Shown: positions 42,049-50,720, counted from the stretch's first letter. The stretch is 64,000 nt of DNA from Candidatus Pullilachnospira intestinigallinarum (GCA_018711275.1 DVIN01000050.1:20604-84603); one strand, 5' to 3'. The notes: generated from the sequence alone by a model not told the origin. Numbers and translations: made by a program.

Positions 42049-42765
42049 ATGGAGCATACGCTTACCCTGATAACGTTGGCACACCAGGGGGATAAAGCGG
42101 CGAGAGATACTCTGATTGAAGAAAATATCGGTCTGGTCTGGAGCATTGTCCGACGGTTTCAGAACCGGGGCGTGGAGACGGAGGATCTGTTTCAGATTGG
42201 AAGTATCGGACTGATCAAGGCAGTGGACAAATTTGATCCCTCCTATGAGGTACAGTTTTCCACCTATGCGGTACCCATGATTGCCGGAGAGATCCGGCGC
42301 TTTCTCCGGGATGACGGCATGCTGAAGGTGAGCCGTTCTCTGAAAGAACTGGCAGGACGGATTTACAGTACAAAGGACGCGCTGGAAAAAAAGAACGGAC
42401 GGGAGCCCACGCTGTTCGAGGTGGCAGACGAGCTGGGCGTTTCTCAGGAGGATCTGGTGTTGGCCATGGAAGCTCAGACGCAGGTGGAATCTCTCCAGCA
42501 GGTGATTTATCAGGGGGAAGGCAGCGACATCTCCCTGATGGACAAACTGGAGGAGGAAGAAAACCAGAGCGAACAGGTGGTGGACCGGCTGCTTCTGGAG
42601 GAGGTGCTGAAGTCTCTGGAGGGCAGAGAGCGGCAGCTGATCTATATGCGCTATTTTCAGGAAAAAACCCAGGCGGTGATTGCCCGTCAACTGGGAATCT
42701 CCCAGGTTCAGGTTTCCCGTCTGGAAAAAAAGATATTGGGGAAGCTGCGGAAAAAAATCACATAA
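42049..42765 (+). CDS. sigF: Sporulation sigma factor SigF
   Basis: This 238-residue sigma-70-family factor has region 2 (ENIGLVWSIVRRF, DLFQIGSIGLIKAVDKFD, QFSTYAVPMIAGEIRR) and region 4 (EGRERQLIYMRYF, QAVIARQLGISQVQVSRLEKKI). It directs early forespore transcription. CAGGAGG lies 4-10 bases before ATG 42049. Gene order after spoIIAA-spoIIAB is the classical one. Confidence 0.97.
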   Translation: MEHTLTLITLAHQGDKAARDTLIEENIGLVWSIVRRFQNRGVETEDLFQIGSIGLIKAVDKFDPSYEVQFSTYAVPMIAGEIRRFLRDDGMLKVSRSLKELAGRIYSTKDALEKKNGREPTLFEVADELGVSQEDLVLAMEAQTQVESLQQVIYQGEGSDISLMDKLEEEENQSEQVVDRLLLEEVLKSLEGRERQLIYMRYFQEKTQAVIARQLGISQVQVSRLEKKILGKLRKKIT

Positions 42766-42830
42766 GATCGGGAAAACGGGCCATACTATTCCCAGAGAAA
42801 AAAGGGCAGCCGGAAAGGAGTGTGAGCGGT

Positions 42831-42971
42831 ATGGGGCGTGAGAAAAAACGGCTCATCTGCGTCATATCTTTTGCATGTCTGGTCATGATGACATCCGTTT
42901 CCTGTTCCGGAAAGGGATCCGGGGCGCTGCCCCGGGGTACTCTGGTATGGGAGGAGGAAACCAATGAGTGA
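42831..42971 (+). CDS. Tiny putative lipoprotein between sigF and spoVAA (46 residues)
   Basis: ATG 42831, about 10 bases after GAAAGGAG, opens a 46-residue frame with a basic start (MGREKKRLIC), a hydrophobic stretch and the lipobox-like TSVSC, leaving a mature peptide of about 22 residues. Its stop overlaps the spoVAA start by eight bases, as in coupled genes. I know no family for it. It could be a sporulation membrane peptide or simply a leader cistron for spoVAA. Confidence 0.6.
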   Translation: MGREKKRLICVISFACLVMMTSVSCSGKGSGALPRGTLVWEEETNE

Positions 42972-43584
42972 GACATTGTATATCCAGACGGACAAAAATA
43001 TGCAGGTTACTTCGGAAAAGGTGCACCTTATGGATATCGCGCAGCTTTCCTGTTCGGATTCCCGCATTCTCAACCGGTGCAGGGTTCTGAAGGTGGCGTC
43101 GCTGCCGGCGGGAAAGTATGGCCGGTATCCGGTTTCCATCATCGAGGTGATCAGGAAAATTCAGCAGGCGGAAAAAAATCTGGAGATTGTTCATGTGGGG
43201 GAGGCGGAATTTCTTCTCACTTATACGGCTTTGGAGAAAAAAGGACAGGCGGCAGCCTGGATAAAAACCATCTTTGTCTGCCTGCTGACATTTTTCGGGA
43301 CCATGTTTTCCATTATGACGTTCAACACGGATGTGGATGTGGAAGGGCTGTTTGAACAGATTCATACGCAGTTTACCGGAAAGCCCTCCGACGGGTTTTC
43401 CGCTCTGGAGATCAGTTACTCCCTGGGAATCGGTGTGGGAGTGGTCTGCTTTTTCAATCATTTCGGCAGGCGGAAGCTGACCGAAGATCCTACGCCTCTG
43501 GAGGTGGAAATGCGCGCCTACGAAGACCAGGTGGATACCACCATTATCGAGCAGGAAAACAGAAAACAGCAGGATCCCCTGTAG
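42964..43584 (+). CDS. spoVAA: Stage V sporulation protein AA
   Basis: This 206-residue protein has a soluble N-terminal part (ETLYIQTDKNMQV, SIIEVIRKIQQ) and two C-terminal membrane helices (WIKTIFVCLLTFFGTMF and SLGIGVGVVCFFNHFG), matching SpoVAA. SpoVA proteins form the spore inner-membrane channel for dipicolinic acid. Length equals the Bacillus protein. GGAGGAGG lies just upstream of ATG 42964. It follows sigF as in Bacillus. Confidence 0.93.
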   Translation: MSETLYIQTDKNMQVTSEKVHLMDIAQLSCSDSRILNRCRVLKVASLPAGKYGRYPVSIIEVIRKIQQAEKNLEIVHVGEAEFLLTYTALEKKGQAAAWIKTIFVCLLTFFGTMFSIMTFNTDVDVEGLFEQIHTQFTGKPSDGFSALEISYSLGIGVGVVCFFNHFGRRKLTEDPTPLEVEMRAYEDQVDTTIIEQENRKQQDPL

Positions 43585-43604
43585 GTACGGAAAGGAGCGG
43601 CAGT

Positions 43605-44033
43605 ATGTGGGAGACAGCCGGACTGGCTTTTGTGGGATTTGCCGGCGGCTTGGTGATCGCCGGAGGCGCAGTGGCATTTATTATCAGTCTGGGAATTATT
43701 CCCCGGTATGCGGGAATCACCAGAACGGCGGATAAGGTGCGTCTGTATGAGGACTGCTCCATGCTGGGGGCGGTGCTGGGGAATCTGCTTTACCTGTACG
43801 GAAATTTCGGGGGCGGCCTGCCCCTGGGCCGACCGGGACTGGTTGTCTTCGGCATTTTCTCGGGAATTTTTCTGGGCAGCTGGATCATTGCGCTGGGCGA
43901 GGTGGTGAATGTGTTTTCCGTGCTGATCAGAAGGCTGCGCCTCACGCGCGGGCTGGGACTGATTATCCTGGCCATTGCGGTGGGAAAAACACTGGGATCT
44001 CTGATTTTTTTCTGGAAAGGATGGTGGACGTAA
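43605..44033 (+). CDS. spoVAB: Stage V sporulation protein AB
   Basis: This 142-residue protein has four hydrophobic segments (GLAFVGFAGGLVIAGGAVAF, the LGNLLYLYGNFGGG loop, VFGIFSGIFLGSWIIALGEV, LGLIILAIAVGKTLGSL) and the size of SpoVAB. It is part of the DPA-uptake SpoVA set. AAAGGAG precedes ATG 43605, and the stop abuts the spoVAC start. Confidence 0.93.
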   Translation: MWETAGLAFVGFAGGLVIAGGAVAFIISLGIIPRYAGITRTADKVRLYEDCSMLGAVLGNLLYLYGNFGGGLPLGRPGLVVFGIFSGIFLGSWIIALGEVVNVFSVLIRRLRLTRGLGLIILAIAVGKTLGSLIFFWKGWWT

Positions 44034-44495
44034 ATGACACAGTTAGCCTCTGAAGAGGAAAAAAAGCAATATGAAGCGTATGTAAAAGAGGTGACCCCCA
44101 CCCACAGTCTGCTGACCAATATGGTCAGAGCGTTTCTGGCGGGCGGTCTGATCTGTGTGCTGGGTCAGGGAATCATAAATTTTGCCGTTTCCCGCGGTCT
44201 GGATCAGGAAACGGCGGGAACCTGGTGTTCGGTGACGCTGATTTTTCTCAGCGCACTGACCACCGGACTGAATCTGTATCCCCGATTTGCCAGGTGGGCC
44301 GGCGCGGGCTGTCTGGTGCCGATCACCGGTTTTGCCAATTCGGTGGCGGCTCCGGCTATTGAATATCAGAAGGAGGGACAGGTATTTGGCATCGGGTGCA
44401 GAATTTTTACCATTGCAGGTCCGGTGATCCTGTACGGGATTCTGTCGTCCGCCGCGCTGGGCCTCCTTGACTGGCTGGCGGGGAGGTGGTTCTGA
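44034..44495 (+). CDS. spoVAC: Stage V sporulation protein AC
   Basis: This 153-residue membrane protein has a charged N-terminus (EEEKKQYEAYVKEVTP) and hydrophobic segments with GCLVPITGFANSVAAPAIEY and GIGCRIFTIAGPVILYG, hallmarks of SpoVAC. In Bacillus SpoVAC acts as a mechanosensitive channel for DPA release. It overlaps spoVAD by one base (TGATG). Confidence 0.95.
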   Translation: MTQLASEEEKKQYEAYVKEVTPTHSLLTNMVRAFLAGGLICVLGQGIINFAVSRGLDQETAGTWCSVTLIFLSALTTGLNLYPRFARWAGAGCLVPITGFANSVAAPAIEYQKEGQVFGIGCRIFTIAGPVILYGILSSAALGLLDWLAGRWF

Positions 44496-45520
44496 TGGGC
44501 GCGGCTGACGTGTTGGGAAAACAGAGCCTGGTATTCCGGGAGCCGGTGTTTATTCAGGGATGGGGTTCTGTGGTGGGGAAAAAAGAGGGAGAAGGCCCCA
44601 TGGGAGCCTGCTTCGATCAGATTGAAGAGGATCCCGCCCTGGGAGCGGAGAACTGGGAGGAGGCGGAGAGCCGTCTGCAGATCCTGGCCGCGAAGCAGGC
44701 GGTGGAGCATGCCGGACTGTCCATGGAAGAAATCCGGATGATTTTTGCGGGGGACCTGCTGGCACAGTCCATCGCGTCTTCCTTCGGCATCGGTCAGCTG
44801 GACCGGCCGGTATACGGTCTGTTCGGCGCCTGCTCCACCATGGGCGAAGCGCTTTCTCTGGCGGCGGTGGCGGTGGCTGCCGGAGCGGGAACGCATGTGC
44901 TGGCTCTGACGTCCAGCCATTTTGCCACGGCTGAAAAGGAATTCCGTTTTCCGCTGGAATATGGAAGCCAGCGTCCGCTGTCGGCCAGCTGGACGGTGAC
45001 GGGCAGCGGCGCCTGCGTGGTGGGAAGCCGGCCGGGACAGGTGAAAATCACCGGGATTACCACAGGAAAGATCACCGATTACGGACTGAAGGATTCTCAG
45101 AATATGGGGGCCTGCATGGCGCCGGCGGCCTGTCAGACCATCAGCGCGCATCTGCGGGATTTTTCCAGAAGTCCGGAGGACTATGACCGGATAATTACAG
45201 GAGATCTGGGATATGTGGGACAGCAGATTCTTCTGGATCTGATGGAAGAGGAGGGCTTCCGGATCGGAAAGGTGCACGAGGACTGTGGAATCCGGATTTT
45301 TGACCGGGAGACGCAGGATACCCACGCCGGGGGAAGCGGCTGCGGCTGTTCAGCGTCTGTGCTGGCCGGGTGGATTTTGCCGAAAATCGCCGCCGGCGAG
45401 TGGAAACGGGTGCTGTTTGTTCCCACCGGGGCACTGATGTCACGGATGAGTTTTTATGAGGGAAACAGCGTACCGGGAATCGCCCAGGCGGTGGTTCTGG
45501 AGACGGTACAGGAGAACTGA
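44495..45520 (+). CDS. spoVAD: Stage V sporulation protein AD
   Basis: This 341-residue protein has the thiolase-like fold of SpoVAD, the DPA-binding subunit: FGACSTMGEALSLAA, LTSSHFATAEKEFRFPLEYG, MGACMAPAACQTI, and HAGGSGCGCSASVL near the end. It is expected to bind DPA and not to catalyse condensation. ATG 44495 is preferred over GTG 44486 because GGGGAGG (44480-44486) then has an 8-base spacing. Confidence 0.95.
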   Translation: MGAADVLGKQSLVFREPVFIQGWGSVVGKKEGEGPMGACFDQIEEDPALGAENWEEAESRLQILAAKQAVEHAGLSMEEIRMIFAGDLLAQSIASSFGIGQLDRPVYGLFGACSTMGEALSLAAVAVAAGAGTHVLALTSSHFATAEKEFRFPLEYGSQRPLSASWTVTGSGACVVGSRPGQVKITGITTGKITDYGLKDSQNMGACMAPAACQTISAHLRDFSRSPEDYDRIITGDLGYVGQQILLDLMEEEGFRIGKVHEDCGIRIFDRETQDTHAGGSGCGCSASVLAGWILPKIAAGEWKRVLFVPTGALMSRMSFYEGNSVPGIAQAVVLETVQEN

Positions 45521-45540
45521 CGGAGGAAGGAGAAAATCCG

Positions 45541-45897
45541 ATGGAATACGTTCATGCGTTTTGGGTGGGAGGATTGATCTGCGCGCTGGTACAGATCCTG
45601 CTGGATAAGACAAAACTGATGCCGGGCCGGGTAATGGTGCTGCTGGTCTGCACGGGAGCGGTGCTCAGCGCGCTGCGGCTGTATGAGCCCCTGGTGGATT
45701 TCGCCCATGCCGGGGCCAGTGTTCCCCTGGTGGGGTTCGGACATCTTCTGTTCCAGGGAGTGAAGGAGGCTATGGCGTCCGATGGAATTCTGGGGGTTTT
45801 CACCGGCGGATTCACCGCCAGCGCCGCAGGTATTTCCGCGGCATTGGTCTTCGGTTATCTGGCCAGCCTGATCTTTCAGCCCAAAATGAAGGAATAG
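45541..45897 (+). CDS. spoVAE: Stage V sporulation protein AE
   Basis: This 118-residue membrane protein has the SpoVAE(b) pattern: FWVGGLICALVQILLDKTKL, PGRVMVLLVCTGAVLSALRL and SVPLVGFGHLLFQGV. It is homologous to SpoVAC and completes the DPA channel set. It lies 20 bases after spoVAD. No spoVAEA or spoVAF follows. Confidence 0.95.
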   Translation: MEYVHAFWVGGLICALVQILLDKTKLMPGRVMVLLVCTGAVLSALRLYEPLVDFAHAGASVPLVGFGHLLFQGVKEAMASDGILGVFTGGFTASAAGISAALVFGYLASLIFQPKMKE

Positions 45898-45901
45898 AAG
45901 C

Positions 45902-45931
45902 TTGCGCGACCCGACAGAAATATAGTATACT
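45902..45931 (+). promoter_or_regulatory. Sigma-A promoter upstream of the tcdA-like gene
   Basis: TTGCGC (45902-45907), 18-base spacer, TATACT (45926-45931). It starts a new vegetative transcript after the sporulation operon. Confidence 0.65.
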
Positions 45932-45968
45932 ATAACCAAGTATGTTCAAAAGAGGAAGGAATCAACCG

Positions 45969-46718
45969 ATGTTGCATGAATATTCAAGGATGGAACTTCT
46001 GATCGGGGAGCGCGCAGTGGAGACTCTGGCAAAAAGCAGGGTGGCCGTGTTCGGCATTGGCGGCGTGGGTTCCTATACGGCGGAAGCCCTGGCCAGGTGC
46101 GGAATCGGCGTGATCACGCTGGTGGACAATGATGTGGTGACGCTGACCAATCTGAACCGTCAGCTGGTGGCGCTGCATTCCACCATCGGAAAGCCAAAGA
46201 CACAGGTGATGAAAGAGAGAATCCGGGATATCGATCCTCATATACTGGTGAATACCTATGAGACATTTTTCGGGCCGGAAACGGAAAATCTGTTTGATTT
46301 TTCTGCCTATGATTATGTGGTGGACGCTGTGGATACCGTAACCGCCAAGCTGCTGCTTATTGAAAAAGCAAAGGCTGCGCAGACGGAAATTATTTCCTGT
46401 ATGGGTACGGGAAACAAGCTGGATCCTTCCCGGTTTGAAATCGCGGATATTTCCCGCACCAGTGTCTGTCCGCTGGCCAAGGTGATGCGCCAGGAACTGA
46501 AGCGGAGACGGATCCATAAGGTGAAAGTGCTGTATTCCAGAGAAGTGCCCGTAAAGCCGCGGCCGCAGGAGGGGGAAACCAGGGGCACGGCAGGGCGTCC
46601 GGCTCCGGGAAGTATCGCCTTTGTTCCGTCGGTGGCGGGACTGATGATTGCGGGGGAAGTGGTTCGCGATCTTATCCGGAAAAATGGAAAAAAAATAAGG
46701 GGAAATTCAGGTGAATAA
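45969..46718 (+). CDS. tcdA: tRNA threonylcarbamoyladenosine dehydratase-like (ThiF/MoeB fold)
   Basis: This 249-residue E1-like protein has the nucleotide-binding loop VAVFGIGGVGSYTAEALARCG, the DNDVVTLTNLNRQ segment, VDAVDTVTAK and RTSVCPLAKVMR. TcdA (CsdL) dehydrates t6A in tRNA to cyclic ct6A with ATP. ATG 45969 follows AGAGGAAGGA by 9 bases; ATG 45942 in frame is less likely. It overlaps murB by eight bases. A related ThiF-type function is possible, but the opening LHEYSRMELLIGE fits TcdA. Confidence 0.88.
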   Translation: MLHEYSRMELLIGERAVETLAKSRVAVFGIGGVGSYTAEALARCGIGVITLVDNDVVTLTNLNRQLVALHSTIGKPKTQVMKERIRDIDPHILVNTYETFFGPETENLFDFSAYDYVVDAVDTVTAKLLLIEKAKAAQTEIISCMGTGNKLDPSRFEIADISRTSVCPLAKVMRQELKRRRIHKVKVLYSREVPVKPRPQEGETRGTAGRPAPGSIAFVPSVAGLMIAGEVVRDLIRKNGKKIRGNSGE

Positions 46719-47625
46719 AGAAATTATTGCACAGCTCAGGGAAATTGTTTCCGAGGAGCATGTTCTGATACAGGAACCCATGAAAAATCATACCACCTTT
46801 CGTATCGGAGGTCCGGCGGCGTGTTTTGTGCGGCCGCAGGATGCCGGGCAGGTGGAACGCATCTTACATATCTGCCGCAGATACGCGGCGCCCTGGTTTG
46901 TCCTGGGAAACGGCAGCAATCTGCTGGTGAGCGACCGGGGCTTTGACGGCGTGATCATTCAGATTTACCGGAATATGAGCCGGATTCGGACAGAGGGCGG
47001 CCGGCTTACTGCGCAGGCGGGAGCGCTGCTTTCCGCGGCGGCAAAAAGAGCTCTGAAGGAAGGGCTTACGGGACTGGAGTTTGCCTCCGGGATTCCGGGA
47101 ACAGTGGGCGGCGCAGTGGTGATGAATGCCGGCGCATACGGCGGAGAGATGAAAGATGTGGTGGAATCGGCAACCGTTCTGGATAAAGAGGGAAATCTTC
47201 TCCGTCTGGATACCGAACAGCTGCAGATGGGATACCGCACCAGTGTGGTAAAGAAAAAAGAATACACGGTGCTGGAGGCCGTTCTGAAACTGACCCAGGG
47301 CGACCCGTCGGTTATCGGCGCCCGGATGGAGGAACTGAAAGAGCAGCGGGTTTTAAAACAGCCTCTGGAGTATCCCAGCGCGGGAAGTACCTTTAAACGG
47401 CCGGAGGGTTATTTCGCCGGAAAACTGATTATGGACAGCGGCCTCAGAGGCTTCCGGGTGGGCGGCGCCCAGATTTCCGAAAAGCACTGTGGCTTTGTGA
47501 TCAATACAGGTGACGCCACCGCCCGGGATGTGGTGCAGCTGATCCGGCAGGTGCAGGATACCGTCTATGAGAAATTCCATGTGAAGCTGGAGCCGGAGGT
47601 GCGGTTTCTGGGAGAGTTTCAGTAA
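46711..47625 (+). CDS. murB: UDP-N-acetylenolpyruvoylglucosamine reductase
   Basis: This 304-residue flavoenzyme of peptidoglycan precursor synthesis reduces UDP-GlcNAc-enolpyruvate to UDP-MurNAc. It shows NHTTFRIGGPA, VLGNGSNLLVSDRG, SGIPGTVGGAVVMNAGAYGG, SAGSTFKRPEG and AGKLIMDSGLRGFRVGGA, including the catalytic Ser in PSAGSTFK and a C-terminal Glu (LEPEVRFLG). GTG 46711 is the start, with AAGGGG upstream. Confidence 0.96.
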   Translation: MNKEIIAQLREIVSEEHVLIQEPMKNHTTFRIGGPAACFVRPQDAGQVERILHICRRYAAPWFVLGNGSNLLVSDRGFDGVIIQIYRNMSRIRTEGGRLTAQAGALLSAAAKRALKEGLTGLEFASGIPGTVGGAVVMNAGAYGGEMKDVVESATVLDKEGNLLRLDTEQLQMGYRTSVVKKKEYTVLEAVLKLTQGDPSVIGARMEELKEQRVLKQPLEYPSAGSTFKRPEGYFAGKLIMDSGLRGFRVGGAQISEKHCGFVINTGDATARDVVQLIRQVQDTVYEKFHVKLEPEVRFLGEFQ

Positions 47626-47660
47626 CAGTCTACTATCTGTTTCAGATCGGGGGAAATACC

Positions 47661-48545
47661 ATGAGATTTGTGATTGTGACAGGAATGTCCGGCGCAGGGA
47701 AAAGTACGGCGCTGAAAATGCTGGAGGATGCAGGTTATTTCTGTGTGGATAACCTCCCCATTCCGCTGCTGGAAAAGTTCGCTCAGTTTGTATCGGGAGG
47801 GGATCCGGAGGGAATTCAGAAGGTGGCTCTGGGGGTGGATATCCGCAGCGGCCTGGATACCGGAAGCATGGAACGCGCGCTGGAGGAGATCAGCCGGGGA
47901 GGCATGCAATATGAGATTTTGTTTCTGGACGCCAATGACGATGTGCTGGTAAAGCGCTATAAAGAGACGCGGCGGACCCATCCGCTGTCCAGAAACGGCC
48001 GTGTGGAGACGGGAATTATCCAGGAACGGGAAAAACTGGTGTTCCTGAAGAAAAAGGCGGATTATATCATTGATACCAGCCAGCTTCTGACCAGAGAACT
48101 GAAGGGGGAGCTGGACAAGATTTTTGTGCAGAATCTCGGATTCCGGAATCTGATGATTACCATCCTCTCTTTCGGTTTCAAGTATGGAATCCCGTCGGAT
48201 TCCGATCTGGTGTTTGATGTGCGCTTTCTTCCCAATCCTTACTATGTGGACGGCATGCGTCCGCTGAGCGGCAATGACGCGCCGGTGAGAGATTATGTGA
48301 TGAGCTTTGAGGCATCCCGGATTTTTCTGGACAAGCTGGAGGATATGATCCTGTTTCTGCTGCCAAACTATATTCAGGAAGGGAAAAACCAGCTGGTGGT
48401 CAGTATCGGCTGTACGGGCGGCAAGCACCGTTCCGTGACACTGGCCAACGCCCTGTATGAGCGCCTGTCCCGGACAAAGGAGTACGGCCTCCGGATTGAA
48501 CACCGGGATATCGGAAAAGACGCCATCAGGAAGAAAACGGATTAG
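47661..48545 (+). CDS. rapZ: RapZ-family nucleotide-binding protein (YvcJ)
   Basis: This 294-residue protein has Walker A GMSGAGKS (8-15), the CVDNLP motif, FLDANDDVLVKRYKETRR with HPL, and a C-terminal domain with SFGFKYGIP, DVRFLPNPYY and IGCTGGKHRSV. RapZ is an RNase adapter in E. coli; in Bacillus the role of YvcJ is less clear. It lies 11 bases before whiA, with yvcK missing between them. Confidence 0.94.
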   Translation: MRFVIVTGMSGAGKSTALKMLEDAGYFCVDNLPIPLLEKFAQFVSGGDPEGIQKVALGVDIRSGLDTGSMERALEEISRGGMQYEILFLDANDDVLVKRYKETRRTHPLSRNGRVETGIIQEREKLVFLKKKADYIIDTSQLLTRELKGELDKIFVQNLGFRNLMITILSFGFKYGIPSDSDLVFDVRFLPNPYYVDGMRPLSGNDAPVRDYVMSFEASRIFLDKLEDMILFLLPNYIQEGKNQLVVSIGCTGGKHRSVTLANALYERLSRTKEYGLRIEHRDIGKDAIRKKTD

Positions 48546-48556
48546 AGGAAGAAACC

Positions 48557-49522
48557 ATGTCATTTTCCAGTGAGGTAAAGGAAGAGCTTTCCCGCCAGTT
48601 ATCCCCGGCCCGGCACTGCCGGATCGCGGAGCTGGCGGCATTGCTGAATGTATGCGGCCGGGTGGAGATTTCCGAGGATGACAGATGCGCGGTGATCCTT
48701 CACACAGAAAATGTTTCTGTGGCCAGAAAATACTTTACATTATTGAAAAAAACATTTAATATAGAAGCAGTAATCCGTGTCCGGAAAAATGCCTGTCTGA
48801 AGAAGAGCAACGTCTATCTGGCAGAGGTGACTTCCCACAGTGACACGGTACGGATTCTTCAGGCTGTCAAGCTGATGACGGGGGATCAGGAACTGGTGGA
48901 CAACCAGGGGGTGATCGATCCGCTGGTGATTCAGAGCGGCTGCTGCCGGAGGGCATTCCTTCGGGGGATGTTTCTGGCTGCGGGCTCCATCAGCGACCCG
49001 GAAAAGTCCTATCATCTGGAGATCGTCTGTTCCGGACAGGAACGGGCGCTTCAGGTGCAGCAGATTCTGCGGGAGTTTGAAGTGGATGCCAGGATTGTGA
49101 ATCGAAAGAAGAACCAGGTGGTATACATGAAAGAGGGCTCCCAGATTGCGGATTTCCTGAGACTGACGGAGGCGGGGATTTCTCTGATGAAGCTGGAGAA
49201 CATCCGGATCCTGAAGGAGATCAGCAATAACGTGAACCGGCAGGTGAACTGCGAAACCGCCAATATCAACAAGACGGTTTCCGCTGCGGTTAAGCAGATC
49301 GAAGATATCCGATATATAGCAACACACATGGGATTTTCCCAGCTCTCAGAAGGGCTGGAGGAAATGGCGGTTCTTCGGCTGGAGTATCCGGATGCCACAT
49401 TAAAGGAACTGGGACAGATGCTTCATCCTCCTGTGGGGAAGTCAGGAGTGAACCACCGGCTGCGCAAGCTTAGCCGGATCGCCGGGGAACTGCGAGGAGA
49501 CAAGGAGGATTATTATGATTAA
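48557..49522 (+). CDS. whiA: WhiA-family regulator
   Basis: This 321-residue protein has a degenerate LAGLIDADG-type N-terminal part (ARHCRIAELAALLNVCGR, CCRRAFLRGMFLAAGSISDPEKSYHLE) and a C-terminal helix-turn-helix (YPDATLKELGQMLHPPVGKSGVNHRLRKL split across two helices). WhiA affects cell division and chromosome segregation in Gram-positives. Its stop overlaps the crh-like gene by eight bases. Confidence 0.95.
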   Translation: MSFSSEVKEELSRQLSPARHCRIAELAALLNVCGRVEISEDDRCAVILHTENVSVARKYFTLLKKTFNIEAVIRVRKNACLKKSNVYLAEVTSHSDTVRILQAVKLMTGDQELVDNQGVIDPLVIQSGCCRRAFLRGMFLAAGSISDPEKSYHLEIVCSGQERALQVQQILREFEVDARIVNRKKNQVVYMKEGSQIADFLRLTEAGISLMKLENIRILKEISNNVNRQVNCETANINKTVSAAVKQIEDIRYIATHMGFSQLSEGLEEMAVLRLEYPDATLKELGQMLHPPVGKSGVNHRLRKLSRIAGELRGDKEDYYD

Positions 49523-49769
49523 AAGACCAATTACCGTTCAGATTTCCAATGGATTAGAGGCCCGTCCGGTAGCCATGCTGGTTCAGGTTGCCAGTCAGTT
49601 TGAGAGCAGGATCCAGGTTGAGAGCGGCCAGAAGGTCGTGAACGCCAAGAGTATTATGGGAATGATGACTCTGGGATTGGACAGCGGAGAATCTGTTACC
49701 GTATGCGCAGACGGAAGCGATGAGGAAGAAGCGATCAACAGTATTGAAAAATATCTGACAAATAAATAG
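49515..49769 (+). CDS. crh: Crh-like HPr-family protein lacking the catalytic histidine
   Basis: This 84-residue protein has the HPr fold and the regulatory site KSIMGMMTLG with Ser46. The PTS phosphorylation site, His15 in HPr, is Glu15 here (NGLEARPV), so it cannot carry phosphate from enzyme I. In Bacillus Crh the same position is Gln and the gene follows whiA, as here. It is therefore a carbon catabolite co-effector acting through Ser46 phosphorylation by HPr kinase; this function is inferred. AAGGAGG precedes ATG 49515. Confidence 0.88.
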   Translation: MIKRPITVQISNGLEARPVAMLVQVASQFESRIQVESGQKVVNAKSIMGMMTLGLDSGESVTVCADGSDEEEAINSIEKYLTNK

Positions 49770-49775
49770 AGCAAC

Positions 49776-49814
49776 AAAAAAGACGTCCGGGAGACATAGC
49801 CGGACGTCTTTTTT
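49776..49814. terminator. Bidirectional intrinsic terminator
   Basis: AAAAAAGACGTCCGG (49776-49790) and CCGGACGTCTTTTTT (49800-49814) pair fully around a nine-base loop. It serves the crh-like gene on the + strand and the acetyltransferase gene on the - strand. Confidence 0.95.
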
Positions 49815-49838
49815 CTTCCCCAGAATGCGCTGCCGGGA

Positions 49839-50594
49839 TCAGAACAGCTCCTTTGTCCGGAACCAGTACTGATAGAAATCACGGAACCCCAGGGAAAGGT
49901 AAAGGTTTTTGGCGGGGAAATTGCCTTCCACCACCTGAAGATAGGCCCCGGACATCCCCCGGTGAAAGCCTTCATCCAGGAGAGTGCGGCAGACAGAGCG
50001 GGCCAGTCCCCGTCCCCGGTAGTGCGGATGGACATGGATGGCATAGATGCCGATATAGTCCCGGTCCAGGATTCCCATGCCGATGGCGATGATCTGTCCC
50101 CGGGTGTTGGTGATGGATGCGGAGATGGTTTCCTTGGGAATGGCCCGGTACATGGAAGGAACAATCTGGCGGTGAATGGCGTTGGTGGTGCCCTTCAGGG
50201 AAAACAGGCCGCTGATCCACCGGTCATTGATGGTATGCTCCAGAAGAACCGGTATCTGAGACTCCCCGGGAGTCCATCCGGAAAAATCCAGAAGCATCAC
50301 CTGAGTGGAATGCTGCACCTGATATCCCCGTCGGATCAGACGCTGCTCGAAATCCTCCGGAAGAAGCGGAGTGATTTTGAAAATGGAAGGCGTACCCCAG
50401 CGGCGGTAGGCGTCCTCGCAGAAATCAATCTTCTCCTCCAGAGGAATGGAGGACGGGCCAATCTGTTCCACGCTGTTGGTCCGATGGGTATAGAAATAAG
50501 AAAAACGCAGCAGCCATCCGTCATAAAACTGAATCTGGTGGGAAGGCCAGGCATTCAGTGAAAAATCTTCAATCATTTTAATTGTGGCCTGCAT
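49839..50594 (-). CDS. GNAT-family N-acetyltransferase
   Basis: This 251-residue protein, the only clear reverse-strand gene, has the acetyl-CoA motif HVHPHYRGRGLARSVCRTLL near its C-terminus, preceded by an N-terminal domain starting MQATIKMIEDFSLNAW. Substrate is unknown. The start at 50594 is set by AGGAGGCGAT just upstream; a longer frame to 50678 crosses its promoter. It ends at the shared terminator. Bacillus also has an acetyltransferase gene (yvcN) after crh, but in the other orientation, so orthology is uncertain. Confidence 0.88.
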   Translation of the reverse strand: MQATIKMIEDFSLNAWPSHQIQFYDGWLLRFSYFYTHRTNSVEQIGPSSIPLEEKIDFCEDAYRRWGTPSIFKITPLLPEDFEQRLIRRGYQVQHSTQVMLLDFSGWTPGESQIPVLLEHTINDRWISGLFSLKGTTNAIHRQIVPSMYRAIPKETISASITNTRGQIIAIGMGILDRDYIGIYAIHVHPHYRGRGLARSVCRTLLDEGFHRGMSGAYLQVVEGNFPAKNLYLSLGFRDFYQYWFRTKELF

Positions 50595-50624
50595 CGTATC
50601 GCCTCCTGAATAAGAACTCTGACT

Positions 50625-50653
50625 ATTATAATAAAGAATGAAAGGGGATTCAA
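50625..50653 (-). promoter_or_regulatory. Promoter of the acetyltransferase gene
   Basis: Read on the - strand: TTGAAT, 17-base spacer, perfect TATAAT (complement of 50625-50630). It is about 30 bases upstream of the start. Confidence 0.8.
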
Positions 50654-50691
50654 CGGAAATCTTAAAAAACATTTGCAATTTTTAAAACTGG

Positions 50692-50720
50692 TTGCAGAAG
50701 AGAAGGAAAAACGCTATAAT
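50692..50720 (+). promoter_or_regulatory. Promoter of the signal-peptidase-like gene
   Basis: TTGCAG (50692-50697), 17-base spacer, perfect TATAAT (50715-50720). It is divergent from the acetyltransferase promoter, about 40 bases away. Confidence 0.85.
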
